Below, one piece after another: positions 52,101 to 55,540 of a DNA stretch of 64,000 nucleotides. Within the stretch, counting starts at the first letter, position 1. Every line of letters starts with the position of its first letter. The notes beneath the pieces were generated by a model, which made no database searches, was not told the DNA's origin, and saw nothing but the letters and a program-made list of their open reading frames with translations. Made by a program: the position numbers and the translations under genes. The DNA comes from Chrysoperla carnea. Taxonomy: Eukaryota; Arthropoda; Insecta; Neuroptera; Chrysopidae. The stretch spans positions 130,035,960 through 130,099,959 of the forward strand of contig NC_058337.1 in NCBI RefSeq assembly GCF_905475395.1. The letters are read 5' to 3'.

Positions 52101-53838
52101 ACTAATATTAAAATTCTTTTTAGGTTGGACATTTCAGCTGAAGGATTAGGTTCTGGTGAACACGACTTCTTGCTTACTTTTGGAAATATTCGATTGACTG
52201 ACGCACCACAAACGGCTGTTACTTCTGGAGATCAAGTAGTTTTAACAGGAAGAGGTTTAGCACAAGCTCAGTGCGATGAAATATCCAGTTTTACTATTGA
52301 CGGATCAAGAGCTGGACCTGGAAGTCCTGAAGTCACACTAAATTCCGCGGACAGTAATATGCCTGTTCCAGTATCATTAATCCCTGTTGCCGACAATGTA
52401 TGGAAAGCACAATACACAATACAATCACCTGGAAGCTACTTATTATCAGTTTTATGGGCTGGGCGACCAGTTCGTGGCTGTCCATTGATGATCGAAGCTA
52501 AAGGAGGAGCAGATGCATCGAAAGTAATATGTTCAGGGGAAGGCTTACGTCACGGAGTAGTTGGCCGTGAAATTCGTTCCTGGATTGACACACGCAGAGC
52601 TGGTCCTGGTGAATTAACAGCACATTGCGCAGGACCACGTAAAGTTGCTTATTGTGAACTATACGATCATGGAGATGCCACATTTACGCTAAATGTTAAA
52701 CCTCAAGAGTCTGGTCGACATGCATTAACAGTGAAGTACGCTGGAAAACATGTACCTGGTTCACCGTTTTTGTTACGAGTAGCTGGTGCTCCCGATGCTA
52801 GTAAAGTTCGAGTGTATGGACCGGGTATTGAACATGGTGTACTCGCTACATTCCAATCACGATTCATTTGTGATACCAGAGGTGCAGGTGCTGGTCAGTT
52901 AACTGTCAGAGTGCGTGGACCAAAAGGTGCATTCCGTGTTGAGATGCAACGGGAAAGTCAAAAAGACCGAACCATTTTATGCAAGGTAAAAATTTGTTAT
53001 TATATTCTTAATCACATAGAGATCGGGACATCGATCTTGAAGCAATTGAAACCATTCATATAATTAGTTGGGATTCCTTGCAACAACAATTTATCTAGCC
53101 CTCTGATACACTACTTCGATAAATGATTTAACGACTTATTAATTTTTATCCGAAAATAGTACAGATTTTAGTGTGAGATAGAATTTGATAGGTAGATTTC
53201 TATGTCGATCAGATAACCGACTAAGAGTTTTTATGACTTTTAATGCACTCATAGATGGCGAGACCAGGGCCGGATTAACCCTCAACGGGGCCCTAGGCAA
53301 CCATCAATTTGGGGGCCCTTTTTTCACGTCCGTTCACGTCTGTTTTCACGCACGCTCATACAATTTGTCAAATGAGTCGGAAATGTCCTTTTTAGGAACC
53401 TTGTCTAGTTCGTCGGTCGTCGCCTTTTGAATGCGGTCAATTGAGTTTTATTTATTTGAGTAAAATTTATTTTCAGTTCTGATTATATTTTTCTTTCACT
53501 CTCTAGAATTTTATGTTTGTAAGAAAATTTTAGAAGTCTTTTTCATTTTTCGGGCAACTGTATTTCGATATTAATGACGATTACAATGGATGAAACTTAC
53601 CGCTATATTTAAGAATCGCGGGTGTCCAGATCGGAATTCCAACTCTTTTTTCCGATCTCATATATTAACAAAGACACATTTTCATAAATTTTTCATTTTC
53701 TTTTAGTATGACCCAACAGAACCAGGTGACTATCGTGTTGAAGTAAAATGGGCCGGTGAACTTGTTCCCGGATCACCATTCCCTGTAATGATATTCGATA
53801 CACAAGAGGAACTGCGACGATACATCAATGCGTTGTAG
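7680..53838 (+). CDS. jbug: Filamin-type actin cross-linker, jitterbug class (20 coding exons, complete CDS)
   Basis: Joined CDS: 7680-7801, 12978-13198, 14916-15382, 16322-16627, 25864-26149, 27844-28244, 30826-31906, 32252-32419, 44992-45369, 46375-47223, 48571-48795, 48856-49184, 49245-49322, 49382-49653, 49714-49859, 49920-51260, 51331-51644, 51725-52056, 52124-52985, 53707-53838. All introns are GT-AG, all junctions keep frame, and the product is about 2769 residues. Seen: three CH domains (about 32-141, 147-252, 257-358), filamin Ig repeats 1-3 (about 365-621), a Ser/Pro-rich linker (622-940) and about 20 further Ig repeats with the recurrent 'PGSPF' and 'AGxGxLE' signatures. Known: filamins cross-link F-actin through N-terminal CH domains, and the Ig repeats dimerise or bind membrane and signalling partners. 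Three rather than two CH domains is the mark of the insect jitterbug filamin, as opposed to cheerio. The start is the first ATG after an in-frame TGA (7641-7643). Untranslated exons upstream and alternative isoforms are likely but unseen. Confidence 0.95.
9119..9227. repeat. Hairpin, 38-bp arms, G10 in loop
   Basis: The left arm at 9119-9156 and the right arm at 9190-9227 are reverse complements with only two mismatches in 38 bp (arm core AGATTAAAAAAAGATCC and then CTAGATGG). The 33-nt loop contains a run of ten G. It is likely a young foldback insertion or the two ends of an internally deleted element. Confidence 0.8.
10440..10770. repeat. Dispersed repeat (CGGTTCATCCGTT family), copy 1
   Basis: Contains 'aaaatcggttcatccgtt', a 'cacagtcagacacacaggca' tract and a 'gtcgggggcta' end. 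Related sequence is at 23610-23890 (same blocks and orientation) and at 60590-60960 (reverse orientation). It is a common type of decayed insect repeat; the class is not determined. Confidence 0.5.
11590..11835 (-). mobile_element. tRNA-derived SINE-like tail with polymerase III B box
   Basis: Read on the minus strand, 11827-11817 is GGTTCGATTCC inside a tRNA T-arm-like stem (GGCGGG/CCCGC), followed by 'gtcgctacaaaattaattta' and a body unlike any tRNA. No A box or acceptor stem is present upstream, so this is not a tRNA gene. A 5'-truncated SINE is the simplest reading. Confidence 0.45.
12525..12890. repeat. Foldback repeat family, copy 2 with flanking tail
   Basis: 12655-12890 is the palindromic unit (CAGACGAAAAGTAAGAATAA, then TATCGAAAAATTTTACTC) in the orientation opposite to copies 1 and 4. 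The tail at 12525-12650 matches the reverse complement of 41335-41470, including 'gtccccactaccgtgctcat'. The right end lies about 90 bp before exon 2. Confidence 0.6.
12978..13198 (+). CDS. jbug: jbug coding exon 2 (CH1, middle)
   Basis: The acceptor is 'cgttttgcag'. Encodes NWVNEHLPQDQRVHDLSTDL and on to DGVKLVNIG, the classic CH1 sequence of actin-binding proteins (an NW-N start, L-xDG/TG-xxL, and KLVNI before the helix that contacts actin). The donor is G|gtaagt and the exon ends in phase 1. Confidence 0.95.
13199..14915 (+). other. jbug: jbug intron 2 (1.7 kb)
   Basis: The intron lies after the KLVNIG motif of CH1. It is AT-rich with homopolymer runs. I see no coding exon or intact mobile element. 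Confidence 0.75.
14916..15382 (+). CDS. jbug: jbug coding exon 3 (end of CH1, CH2, start of CH3)
   Basis: Encodes the end of CH1 (GNVDIVNGNLKLILGLIWSL), a full CH2 that starts at about MLAWLQGVLPE and contains LTTDWNSGILLSALVDYCQP, and the start of CH3 (FYATLRWVNSRLKKP). The third CH domain is what distinguishes jitterbug from ordinary filamins. The donor is ACG|gtaagt, phase 0. Confidence 0.96.
15383..16321 (+). other. jbug: jbug intron 3 (0.9 kb)
   Basis: The intron interrupts CH3 before its second 'TDWNDG' motif. It has a short direct duplication ('cttcgaactttcgaggtc' at about 15465 and 15501). Nothing else is recognised. Confidence 0.75.
16322..16627 (+). CDS. jbug: jbug coding exon 4 (CH3, start of Ig repeat 1)
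   Basis: Encodes TDWNDGKVLAEIVRSLGG through GVMAYAAHYQWVPERPP, completing CH3, and then HLDSTSARVGEP, which opens the first filamin repeat. Exactly 102 codons, phase 0 at both ends. The donor is CCG|gttagt. Confidence 0.95.
16816..17405. mobile_element. TTAA-flanked inverted-repeat element (piggyBac-like MITE)
   Basis: The left end GGGTGTATATCCAGTTG and the right end (reverse complement GGGGTAATATCCAGTTAG) form an imperfect terminal inverted repeat. TTAA flanks both sides (16812-16815 and 17406-17409), the target site of piggyBac-type elements. There is no transposase frame. The assignment rests on ends and target site only. Confidence 0.6.
17950..18600. repeat. Dispersed repeat with embedded microsatellite
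   Basis: Has features common in degenerate insect repeats: a 'ctgactacttccgcgagggt' block, a GT tract, then 'acttttgaacggcttgtccg' and repeated near-copies of 'aaatcggttgattcgttcgt'. Only one copy lies in this window, so its family status rests on style rather than comparison. Confidence 0.35.
18086..18145. repeat. (GT)n microsatellite
   Basis: About 60 bp of nearly pure GT repeats, interrupted by two TATG steps. In translation it yields meaningless Val-Cys or Thr-His runs on the two strands. Confidence 0.95.
19368..23375 (-). CDS. Unrecognised intronless 1335-residue TPR-like protein nested in jbug intron 4
   Basis: I do not recognise this gene. It is one uninterrupted frame, ATG (23375) to TAG (19368), with no signal peptide or membrane span evident. 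The protein is Ile/Lys/Asn/Leu-rich and predicted mostly helical. TPR-like helix pairs occur at about 610-642 (YKLGLCFGTLKMYHEGIKYI) and 668-700 (LLANFYIQIEEYAKAYELIK). Two R-x(4-5)-H motifs recall HEPN ribonuclease domains: R236-DLFI-H241 and R558-SGELA-H564. Residues 848-928 and 1257-1335 are a diverged internal duplication; the second copy ends at the stop, so the C-terminus may be truncated. A coiled-coil stretch lies at about 440-500. Being intronless inside another gene's intron suggests retroposition, transposon carriage or horizontal gain. Such a long open frame in AT-rich DNA implies recent selection. Function is unknown; TPR scaffolding and HEPN RNase roles are guesses from motifs. 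Confidence 0.8.
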   Translation of the reverse strand: MDDLKIKRKQNDIQKLIEIFKIINELKTANAINSNTIINTLIEIGKLAGEISFNNKDNECIRNKYGFIQRTNETQIRINNSGIHFKKLHQFNHTLSVVSEQEYDSMFNDFEKQQITNNLLNLQSIIAHILSEENQFPSDELEKQMRILKLHYNPNKHQILYLIKFSNQRYQKIALRKITEELNSFDKIDLTENDDLYYLARIFIIIGELFHEIIEDETIQAKPDLCSALKCLNNTRDLFIHLHKPVQHFKENKEDMENLILKIKIDILKIIYINKENNTFSLNLNDWKTAKSLTTNTKKLNAIIKIKPKKLVESSSNFNWNFIKEPTKLYNKLINIVILAADAFNKLPKPGESLNKLNLDYQDIRKKIIEELGNHYRENFQKCIAEINPCYQDNIIENQYFYSPEVVQYIKLIDENNERFVELVAKVKSYPETLLIGKELINDLSNKLKKEREKIKCIKKIEVNEENNIKELIKSRLRLKCLSDKIFFELSYLKEIEQRKFKSKKDEYIMDHIVTLLGQYVRESEDIYYSKLIKVEEFISPIPTQVSYEAGISSKKIRSGELAHDIFSLNRKSLQKQIEDNILPAEKQFKSISQIYELQYSVDKDITESILRCYKLGLCFGTLKMYHEGIKYIKQGIKYFEKINTKEYYLSQMEELMQTSSILNINEKYFSFIQLLANFYIQIEEYAKAYELIKPIYEKMELIKDPNDLSPDYFTFVVGICGIIVSYCYYYHLQDNNYEQIVKQCERFLKLSSDSNSQHHLFTVYVLLKKYKEVEELIESALNDSNDSIAKFDFLHLQQYILTTQPIEDPIKFLNKHKLIGLKMNQIFENDKRELREKFGDGYMKNYLSILHRETCLILFNLILLGKNCDIIFLKLQIQELEEKLNTFINNLKIINSDILHPSLHCIYVNLIGIFFNMVKLKCSENELKEIVKKAHYYFNKVDISSKDHKYKCTLHLANIYKESVINNIIPSIKIEKRIKYWKQGLEILKPFSNDNHLILSDMYVDFKMTLSFLYFYLAEKYILCCHLKSKLCDKYAFENYCKSLECFEQQKLEYLSHTKYSNDLELLRLFCKTYDVVATCYQRKTIINWTNGIIDHESLPKAIFFYKKVVEIINRQIEKIKNNDMKVPDRNEIIAKLEEDKYSKEICIQKHIHLQNQLLNGLDTKSYYMIFEHLVDIYIYWGRFNQSMELIDFFLKSANDINYIFKVFILICKINKKTLIERPSILINIYKHYLVQMYYLLVNDEQIIGDRLMTLHLDIIFLELKLLQAKVKLISNNYDLISLKLEIIQLQQKFQFLVNSLKKINIKIYEPLSLVYFNFISVFCSMAKFSENVL
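23610..23890. repeat. Dispersed repeat (CGGTTCATCCGTT family), copy 2
   Basis: Contains two near-copies of 'cgagtacggaaccccaaact' / 'cgggtacggaactctaaggt', 'tcaaaatcggttcatccgtt', and an (ACAG)n tract at 23860-23880. It matches 10440-10770 and the reverse complement of 60590-60960. Confidence 0.55.
23895..24060. repeat. Dispersed repeat, partial copy of the 5350-5545 / 41400-41665 family
   Basis: Shares 'atgcctacatttgaagtcat', 'aatcgggtaaagccaccccc', 'aaaaaatcaagcctttta' and 'gctcgtacgtccttaag' with the 41-kb copy. Confidence 0.55.
24620..25085 (+). mobile_element. Helitron-like non-autonomous element, copy 2
   Basis: Starts with an 8-bp tandem repeat (TCCCTATG x3-4, 24623-24654), then 'gaaactacgcaaaggatttt', 'atagagtgattcaagaggaa' and 'gtttttatgtataatacat'. 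The 3' end is a stem-loop (CCC AGCAAAGC GGG) followed within about 15 nt by CTAG and then T (25081-25085), as at Helitron 3' termini. No Rep/helicase coding sequence is present. Confidence 0.5.
25123..25171. repeat. (AT)n microsatellite
   Basis: About 48 bp of pure TA dinucleotides. Confidence 0.95.
25172..25470 (+). mobile_element. Repeat ending in ACCGAGCAAAGCTCGGT stem-loop
   Basis: The sequence at 25444-25460 is a near-perfect palindrome (ACCGAGC AAA GCTCGGT), followed by 'catccaggtact'. Stem-loops of this form near the 3' end are frequent in Helitron-like repeats, and the position directly after another such element fits. The left boundary is a guess. Confidence 0.35.
25611..25800. repeat. 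Foldback repeat family, copy 3 (partial)
   Basis: Contains 'ttcaacttggatgatgaatt', 'ataactttatgaatgtagac', 'tcgaaatatcgaaagttgaa' and 'attttgaaaattatgccggg', matching copy 1 at 781-1090 in the same orientation. It lacks much of the right arm and ends with the shared 'aaattacttgatcata'. Confidence 0.55.
25864..26149 (+). CDS. jbug: jbug coding exon 5 (Ig repeat 1, start of repeat 2)
   Basis: Starts directly after 'caattatag' and a stop-containing upstream frame. Encodes YAVKLLDNNLSYSSLRIEIK, HGEYTPLKIGMHEIVLYYDN and the start of repeat 2 (LGSLVQVLVNATG). The donor is CAG|gtaaat, phase 1. An additional small exon between 4 and 5 cannot be fully excluded, but the direct 4-to-5 join keeps frame and restores the beta-strand pattern. 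Confidence 0.9.
26227..27436. repeat. Tandem array, period about 314 bp, about three copies
   Basis: Marker 'aacctagctctaatagg' recurs at 26322 (variant), 26821 and 27135. Shared blocks include 'taagtgatagctagcg', 'aataagatcggatcaaattt' and 'gcctgtgttat'. Each copy carries a perfect TGACGTCA palindrome (26799-26806, 27010-27017, 27325-27332). Copy 1 is longer because of an insertion. Confidence 0.8.
26494..26779. mobile_element. Insertion with inverted GAAGTTATACTTCTTT ends inside the tandem array
   Basis: GAAGTTATACTTCTTT (about 26524-26539) recurs in reverse complement (AAAGAAGTATAACTTC, about 26761-26776), and both sit next to ACGCG-type sequence. It interrupts the first unit of the 314-bp array. 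The boundaries are approximate and no target duplication was established. Confidence 0.5.
27844..28244 (+). CDS. jbug: jbug coding exon 6 (Ig repeats 2 and 3)
   Basis: The acceptor is 'ttttctgcacag'. Encodes the rest of repeat 2 (ATFKPDEAGEWRIEITYQGK, then GGPFTCQVFD) and most of repeat 3 (VVGEVYADVVHDKRSTHVRV, then LHFTPKHNGKHR). Phase 0 at the end; the donor is AGG|gtaagt. Confidence 0.95.
28655..28880 (-). pseudogene. Fossil of a non-LTR retrotransposon (C-terminal end of reverse-transcriptase ORF)
   Basis: The minus-strand frame reads LQRLSQSEEDETMSHLFCPS, then ALTMKRWTLF and FFHDLSKNLKPVDVKVLRLF. This follows the pattern of the C-terminal zinc-knuckle tail of insect non-LTR retrotransposons (C-x-C..EEETxxHLLCxCPAL..R...FF.DL..L). 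The first cysteines are lost and no reverse-transcriptase core is present, so it is a short dead remnant. The family match is from remembered pattern and was not searched. Confidence 0.5.
29927..30040. repeat. Tandem repeat, period 45 bp, about 2.5 copies
   Basis: TATTTTATTAAATTTGG (or a one-base variant) begins units at 29927, 29972 and 30017, with 'cattcaattaattagtgg' between. Confidence 0.85.
30826..31906 (+). CDS. jbug: jbug coding exon 7 (end of Ig 3, Ser/Pro-rich linker, start of Ig 4)
   Basis: Encodes VYVYFNGYDVKGSPFMMKVG (end of repeat 3), then about 320 residues of Ser/Thr/Asn/Tyr-rich sequence without Ig character, then ARAVKVQPVPDGIIGQPVEF (start of repeat 4). The linker has many SP dipeptides (NSPSPSN, NSPSPVQ, QSPSYY, TKSPYTT) and basic stretches, so it is likely disordered and a candidate for proline-directed phosphorylation. 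It takes the position of a hinge between the N-terminal actin-binding part and the rod. The exon could be alternatively spliced, though its phases (0 in, 1 out) would not allow simple skipping. Confidence 0.94.
31907..32251 (+). other. jbug: jbug intron 7 (345 bp)
   Basis: An ordinary GT-AG intron splitting Ig repeat 4; nothing further is seen. Confidence 0.9.
32252..32419 (+). CDS. jbug: jbug coding exon 8 (Ig repeat 4)
   Basis: Encodes DGSGAGSGDLEILVEGGRVT through HRVDIRFNGETVP, a canonical filamin strand pattern. It is read in the frame set by exon 7, with phase 1 on both sides. The donor is CAG|gtaagt. Confidence 0.95.
35890..36045. repeat. Dispersed repeat around CAATTAACTGAGTTAATTG
   Basis: Shares 'aactgagttaattgttgaaa', 'gaaagtgttgaatatcagtg', 'aaaaaaccaatacaattatg' and 'tggttttcgaaa' with 42848-43017. 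A shorter copy lies at about 348-425. The CAATTAACTGAGTTAATTG core is palindromic. Confidence 0.6.
38577..38840. repeat. Tandem duplication, period about 143 bp
   Basis: The block TAGAATTTTCATGAATA begins both copies (about 38581 and 38724). Both continue with 'tgatatgcct' / 'tgttatgcct', 'ccgaaaaatta' and 'tctggagtgagg' / 'tctagaatgaag'. Confidence 0.75.
38885..40727. mobile_element. Older terminal-inverted-repeat element interrupted by a hAT insertion
   Basis: The left arm (38885-39015) and the reverse complement of the right arm (40727-40610) share, in order, TAGTCGTTATAAGC, a GTGCATATATG-like block, GGT(A/G)GTTATTA and GTCGCTATAACCGAT. The hAT-type element at 39972-40597 sits close to the inner end of the right arm. 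Removing it leaves an element of about 1.2 kb without coding capacity. The exact ends and target duplication are not resolved. Confidence 0.5.
39972..40597. mobile_element. Non-autonomous hAT element, 626 bp, with perfect 8-bp target duplication
   Basis: The left end CAGGGTTCGAAAATATCCGA and the right end (reverse complement CAGGGTTCGAGGATATATAT) form the terminal inverted repeat. The flanks are identical 8-bp copies CTTAATAT (39964-39971 and 40598-40605), diagnostic for hAT transposition. Subterminal regions are dense in GATATATATC. Inside, a frame from ATG at about 40284 reads MSFYNCAWFDCKEDKARSSS and stops after roughly 60 codons; it may be a remnant of a parent transposase gene, but I cannot confirm that. 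Confidence 0.88.
41098..41665. repeat. Foldback repeat family, copy 4 with its downstream tail
   Basis: 41098-41345 is the palindromic unit (GACGAAAAATAAGAATACAA on the left, TTTTATTCTTACTTTTCGTC on the right). 41335-41470 matches the reverse complement of 12525-12650, and 41460-41665 matches 5440-5545 and 23895-24060. This is the most complete copy and suggests that these pieces form one element of at least 570 bp. Confidence 0.65.
42310..42498 (+). mobile_element. Helitron-like non-autonomous element, copy 3
   Basis: Carries 'aaaactacgcaacggatttt', 'gtagagaaacactgataatt' and a 3' stem-loop CCCGT-GCGAAGCCGGG-ACGGG, followed by TCG, CTAG and then T (42494-42498). Stem-loop plus CTRR-T is the Helitron 3' terminus. 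The 5' boundary (expected T-before-TC) was not fixed. Confidence 0.6.
42848..43017. repeat. Dispersed repeat around CAATTAACTGAGTTAATTG, second long copy
   Basis: Same block order as 35890-36045 (AACTGAGTTAATTGTTGAAA, GAAAGTGTTGAATATTAGTG, then TGGTTTTCGAAA). No coding potential. Confidence 0.6.
44992..45369 (+). CDS. jbug: jbug coding exon 9 (end of Ig 4, Ig 5, start of Ig 6)
   Basis: The first codons complete the 'PGSPW' end of repeat 4. Repeat 5 follows (LSVMGDSTRLVPANSSAIFE through GVHSVEFLPTEVGTHIVEVA and AKVYD), then the start of repeat 6 (VSSGIVGQPVQF). The donor CGAG|gttatt is weaker than the others, but the frame and Ig pattern across the junction (QPVQFRVDASQAGEGQLEI) support it. 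Confidence 0.93.
45370..46374 (+). other. jbug: jbug intron 9 (1.0 kb)
   Basis: No coding sequence or recognisable repeat was found; the short open frames have no domain character. Confidence 0.8.
46375..47223 (+). CDS. jbug: jbug coding exon 10 (Ig repeats 6 to 9)
   Basis: Encodes VDASQAGEGQLEISINEGEV (repeat 6), repeat 7 (HQPSSFHIGVGGGGAAELAV, then YNGRPVQGTPFIAKAFD), repeat 8 (FSVDASDAGEGNLEITISAR) and the first half of repeat 9 (LLINHSGKLEDIEVNVE). The donor is GAAG|gtaatt, phase 1. Confidence 0.95.
47224..48522 (+). other. jbug: jbug intron 10 (1.3 kb, acceptor either 48522 or 48570)
   Basis: No repeat or coding element is recognised. Two in-phase acceptors end it: 'aaatatag' (exon from 48523) and 'gatgacttag' (exon from 48571). 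I prefer the second because the join then reads VNVEGPGGQAVPTQV, the filamin consensus. Confidence 0.7.
48571..48795 (+). CDS. jbug: jbug coding exon 11 (end of Ig 9, start of Ig 10)
   Basis: Encodes PGGQAVPTQVQSLGNGSGFR through GSPYAAKVYD (end of repeat 9) and VFGVVGKPVTFL (start of repeat 10). Use of the upstream in-frame acceptor at 48521-48522 would add 16 residues (ENNHKNDLRQMNDDDL region) to the C-D loop; both choices keep the downstream frame. The donor is CTAG|gtatgt. Confidence 0.85.
48856..49184 (+). CDS. jbug: jbug coding exon 12 (Ig 10, first half of Ig 11)
   Basis: Encodes VETSQAGPGNLEVTVNGGRV through VPGSPFTCTI (repeat 10) and VSVGQPCQFSVESLTAPIVE (repeat 11). Phase 0 at the end; the donor AAA|gtaatt is of modest strength. 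The preceding intron is only 60 bp. Confidence 0.95.
49245..49322 (+). CDS. jbug: jbug coding exon 13 (Ig 11, middle)
   Basis: A short 26-codon exon, IVPHPDSEGKFNVEFVPIDV plus GDHSVE, supplying the strands before 'VRIPGGHIEGSPF' in exon 14. Phase 0 on both sides, so it could be skipped without frameshift, but that would destroy the fold. Confidence 0.93.
49382..49653 (+). CDS. jbug: jbug coding exon 14 (end of Ig 11, most of Ig 12)
   Basis: Encodes VRIPGGHIEGSPFLVKAYD and then repeat 12 (FNINASQAGAGNLEIIVAVN through FKPTEAATHSLSV). The donor is AG|gtatgt, phase 2; the arginine codon is split over the intron. Confidence 0.95.
49714..49859 (+). CDS. jbug: jbug coding exon 15 (end of Ig 12, start of Ig 13)
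   Basis: Encodes FNGQAVPGSPFACKVTS and ALELAALGSSAEIVLEGVS. The donor is GCA|gtaagt; a 60-bp intron follows that could be read through for a few codons but contains no Ig-like sequence. Confidence 0.93.
49920..51260 (+). CDS. jbug: jbug coding exon 16 (Ig repeats 13 to 18)
   Basis: The longest exon, 447 codons. It carries most of repeat 13 (PKVMITSPTGN through VVGSPFLCNVYD), repeat 14 with an extended A-B loop (LPGKNAESITKGMSDLSLNK, then FSVDAAQAGEGTLELVVST), a short divergent repeat 15 (IHVGSVAKIDLPSESHRAEI), repeat 16 (SLRNTGPGVLSASVKVGNKN), repeat 17 (FTIDTLGKPAREFDVVVSGP, SGSPFTCQAF) and the start of repeat 18 (SQVLPGDTVIFN). The donor is AATG|gtaagc. Confidence 0.96.
51331..51644 (+). 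CDS. jbug: jbug coding exon 17 (Ig 18, start of Ig 19)
   Basis: Encodes VNTKDCGVAELDVSVTNSIG through SQSPFNVAVG (repeat 18), then a proline-rich inter-repeat segment PVPPLPPPRAVGPG and the start of repeat 19 (AAQVGEMTSFTVNSS). Phase 0 at the end. Confidence 0.95.
51725..52056 (+). CDS. jbug: jbug coding exon 18 (end of Ig 19, first part of Ig 20)
   Basis: Encodes YIVSYIPLWVGTYDIIISCA, LAGCPFRPTVVD (repeat 19) and ALDIANAGPGQIECMLSERK (repeat 20). The donor is CG|gtaagt, phase 2. Confidence 0.95.
52124..52985 (+). CDS. jbug: jbug coding exon 19 (Ig repeats 20 to 23)
   Basis: Completes repeat 20 and encodes repeats 21 (FTIDGSRAGPGSPEVTLNS), 22 (SWIDTRRAGPGELTAHCAGP, then GKHVPGSPFLLRVAGAPDAS) and most of 23 (FICDTRGAGAGQLTVRVRGP). 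Repeats 22 and 23 are the best conserved, as in the C-terminal rod of other filamins. Phase 0 at the end; the donor is AAG|gtaaaa. Confidence 0.96.
52986..53706 (+). other. jbug: jbug intron 19 (0.7 kb) with a hAT-like relic
   Basis: Contains CAGGGCCGGATTAACC from 53265, the style of end found on widespread hAT-type repeats, followed by GGGGCCC-rich sequence to about 53430. No matching right end or target duplication was seen. The rest is plain intron. Confidence 0.6.
53707..53838 (+). CDS. jbug: jbug terminal coding exon 20 (end of Ig 23, C-terminus)
   Basis: Encodes YDPTEPGDYRVEVKWAGELV and PGSPFPVMIF, closing the last repeat, then a short tail DTQEELRRYINAL and TAG at 53836-53838. The short tail after the final repeat shows the natural end of the protein. 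Confidence 0.97.
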   Translation, partial: YDPTEPGDYRVEVKWAGELVPGSPFPVMIFDTQEELRRYINAL

Positions 53839-53900
53839 TATTTTAAAAACGAATGAAACTGATGATTTTTCACAGATTGAATTTTGTGGTGACGGTGTTA

Positions 53901-53906
53901 AATAAA
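53901..53906 (+). terminator. jbug: Likely jbug polyadenylation signal AATAAA
   Basis: AATAAA lies 63 nt after the stop codon and runs straight into an A tract. Further AATAAA motifs follow at about 53968-53980. The site used cannot be told from sequence. Confidence 0.55.
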
Positions 53907-54804
53907 AAAAAAAAAAAAACATAATGTACCTATTTATTTATTAAAAGAAAAACATTTTTTTATTGATTAATAAAAATAAAACGAAAATATTTTGTTATTT
54001 TTTATGTAATTTTTTGTTTAAATAATATACAAATTAATAATAAATTAATTGATTTTAAGATGTTTGTTATTTATTAATAATAAAATAATTATTCTCCCAA
54101 CCCAATTTATTCGTTTTGCCCAATTGCCTTATTAGAATGAAGGTTTATGTTTTTCGGATGCGTGTATGCGTGGTTTTATGATGTACTGAGTTATGTCGAA
54201 ATTTGCACCGATTTTTTACACCCGATTTTCCACAATTTTGTTAAGGGCTTAACTTTTTATAACGATATTTGATAAATCTAGGAATATAAAATAATTTTGA
54301 TCTAAAAAATACAAAAATTATTAGACAATTGATCGAGTATTTTCTATAGTATCATCCGAAATTCTTTTCGGATCTCTATATTTCGTCGTCTCTAGAACTA
54401 TTCAATTTATCGTCATTCATAAACTGAATTGTTATGGTTTTGGGTCATCTTCTAATGATAAAATATCACGATAAACTAGGTCAGGGCATTCGCCTGTGTC
54501 CTTGACCTGATATATAATTCGACTTTGACCTGAAATTCTAGTTTCAAGATCATCTGACCATCTTCTTCAAATGATCTGGGAAATTTACCTGAACTTAAAA
54601 GTGATTAACACAGACGAACAATCTTTATGGTTCCTGATAACTTTTGTCTAAAATTTTTTCTAAAGCCAGCGTATTTTTCTTTCCATTAAATGAAATCATG
54701 ACATATTTATAAATCGCAATTTATCCGAAAGCTACCGATTTTCAAAAAAACTAATTTAAAGTGTTATTCTATTCCGTACTTTATAGGATCTAAATTGACT
54801 ATTA

Positions 54805-55540
54805 GAGTACCCACCCTTTAAAAAAATTGCCAAAAATCGAAAAATTTTTTTTCAATTTTGATAAAACTCAGTACCTACATAAGGTAATTTGGGTTCCTTT
54901 AATATTTGGAGGAGTAGTTTTCGAGAGTACAACCAAAATCGATCCGAAATATCGTTTTTCTCAGAAACTACTATTTCAATCGAAAAATGAACACGATTTT
55001 TGGGTCAAAATTACCTTATAACATGACTTTGAACCAAATCGGAAACAAATAACTTTTTTCGATTTTATCGATTTTTTTCAAGGGGTACGTACCCCTTAAA
55101 AAAATTGAAAAAAACCGAGAAAAATTTTTCGTTTTCGATTTGAATAAAACTCAGTTTATAAGGTAATTTTGACTCAAAAAAAATAAAAAATCAGGTTCAT
55201 TTAATATTTGGAGGAGTAGTTTTCGAGATAACGACCAAAATCGATCCAAAATATCGTTTTTCTGAGAAACTACTATCTCAATCGCCAAAAAAACCCGATT
55301 TTTGAATTTTTCGGGTTAAAATTACCTTATAACATGACTTTGAACCAAATCGGAAACTAATAACTTTTTTCGATTTTATCGATTTTTTTCAAAGGGTACA
55401 TCCTTAAAAAAATTGAAAAAAAATTTTTTGATTCCGATTTGAATAAAACTCAGTTTATAAGGTAATTTTGATCCAAAAAATTTAAAAATCGTGTTCATTT
55501 AATATTTCGAGAAATAGTTTTCGAGAAAACTTCAAAAATT
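54805..55540. repeat. Tandem array, period about 300 bp, about 2.5 copies
   Basis: Marker 'aatatttggaggagtagttt' recurs at about 54901 and 55203, with a diverged third at 55501. Shared blocks include 'aaaactcag', 'aaggtaatttt', 'attaccttataacatgactt' and 'gaaccaaatcggaaac'. No coding capacity. Confidence 0.8.
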
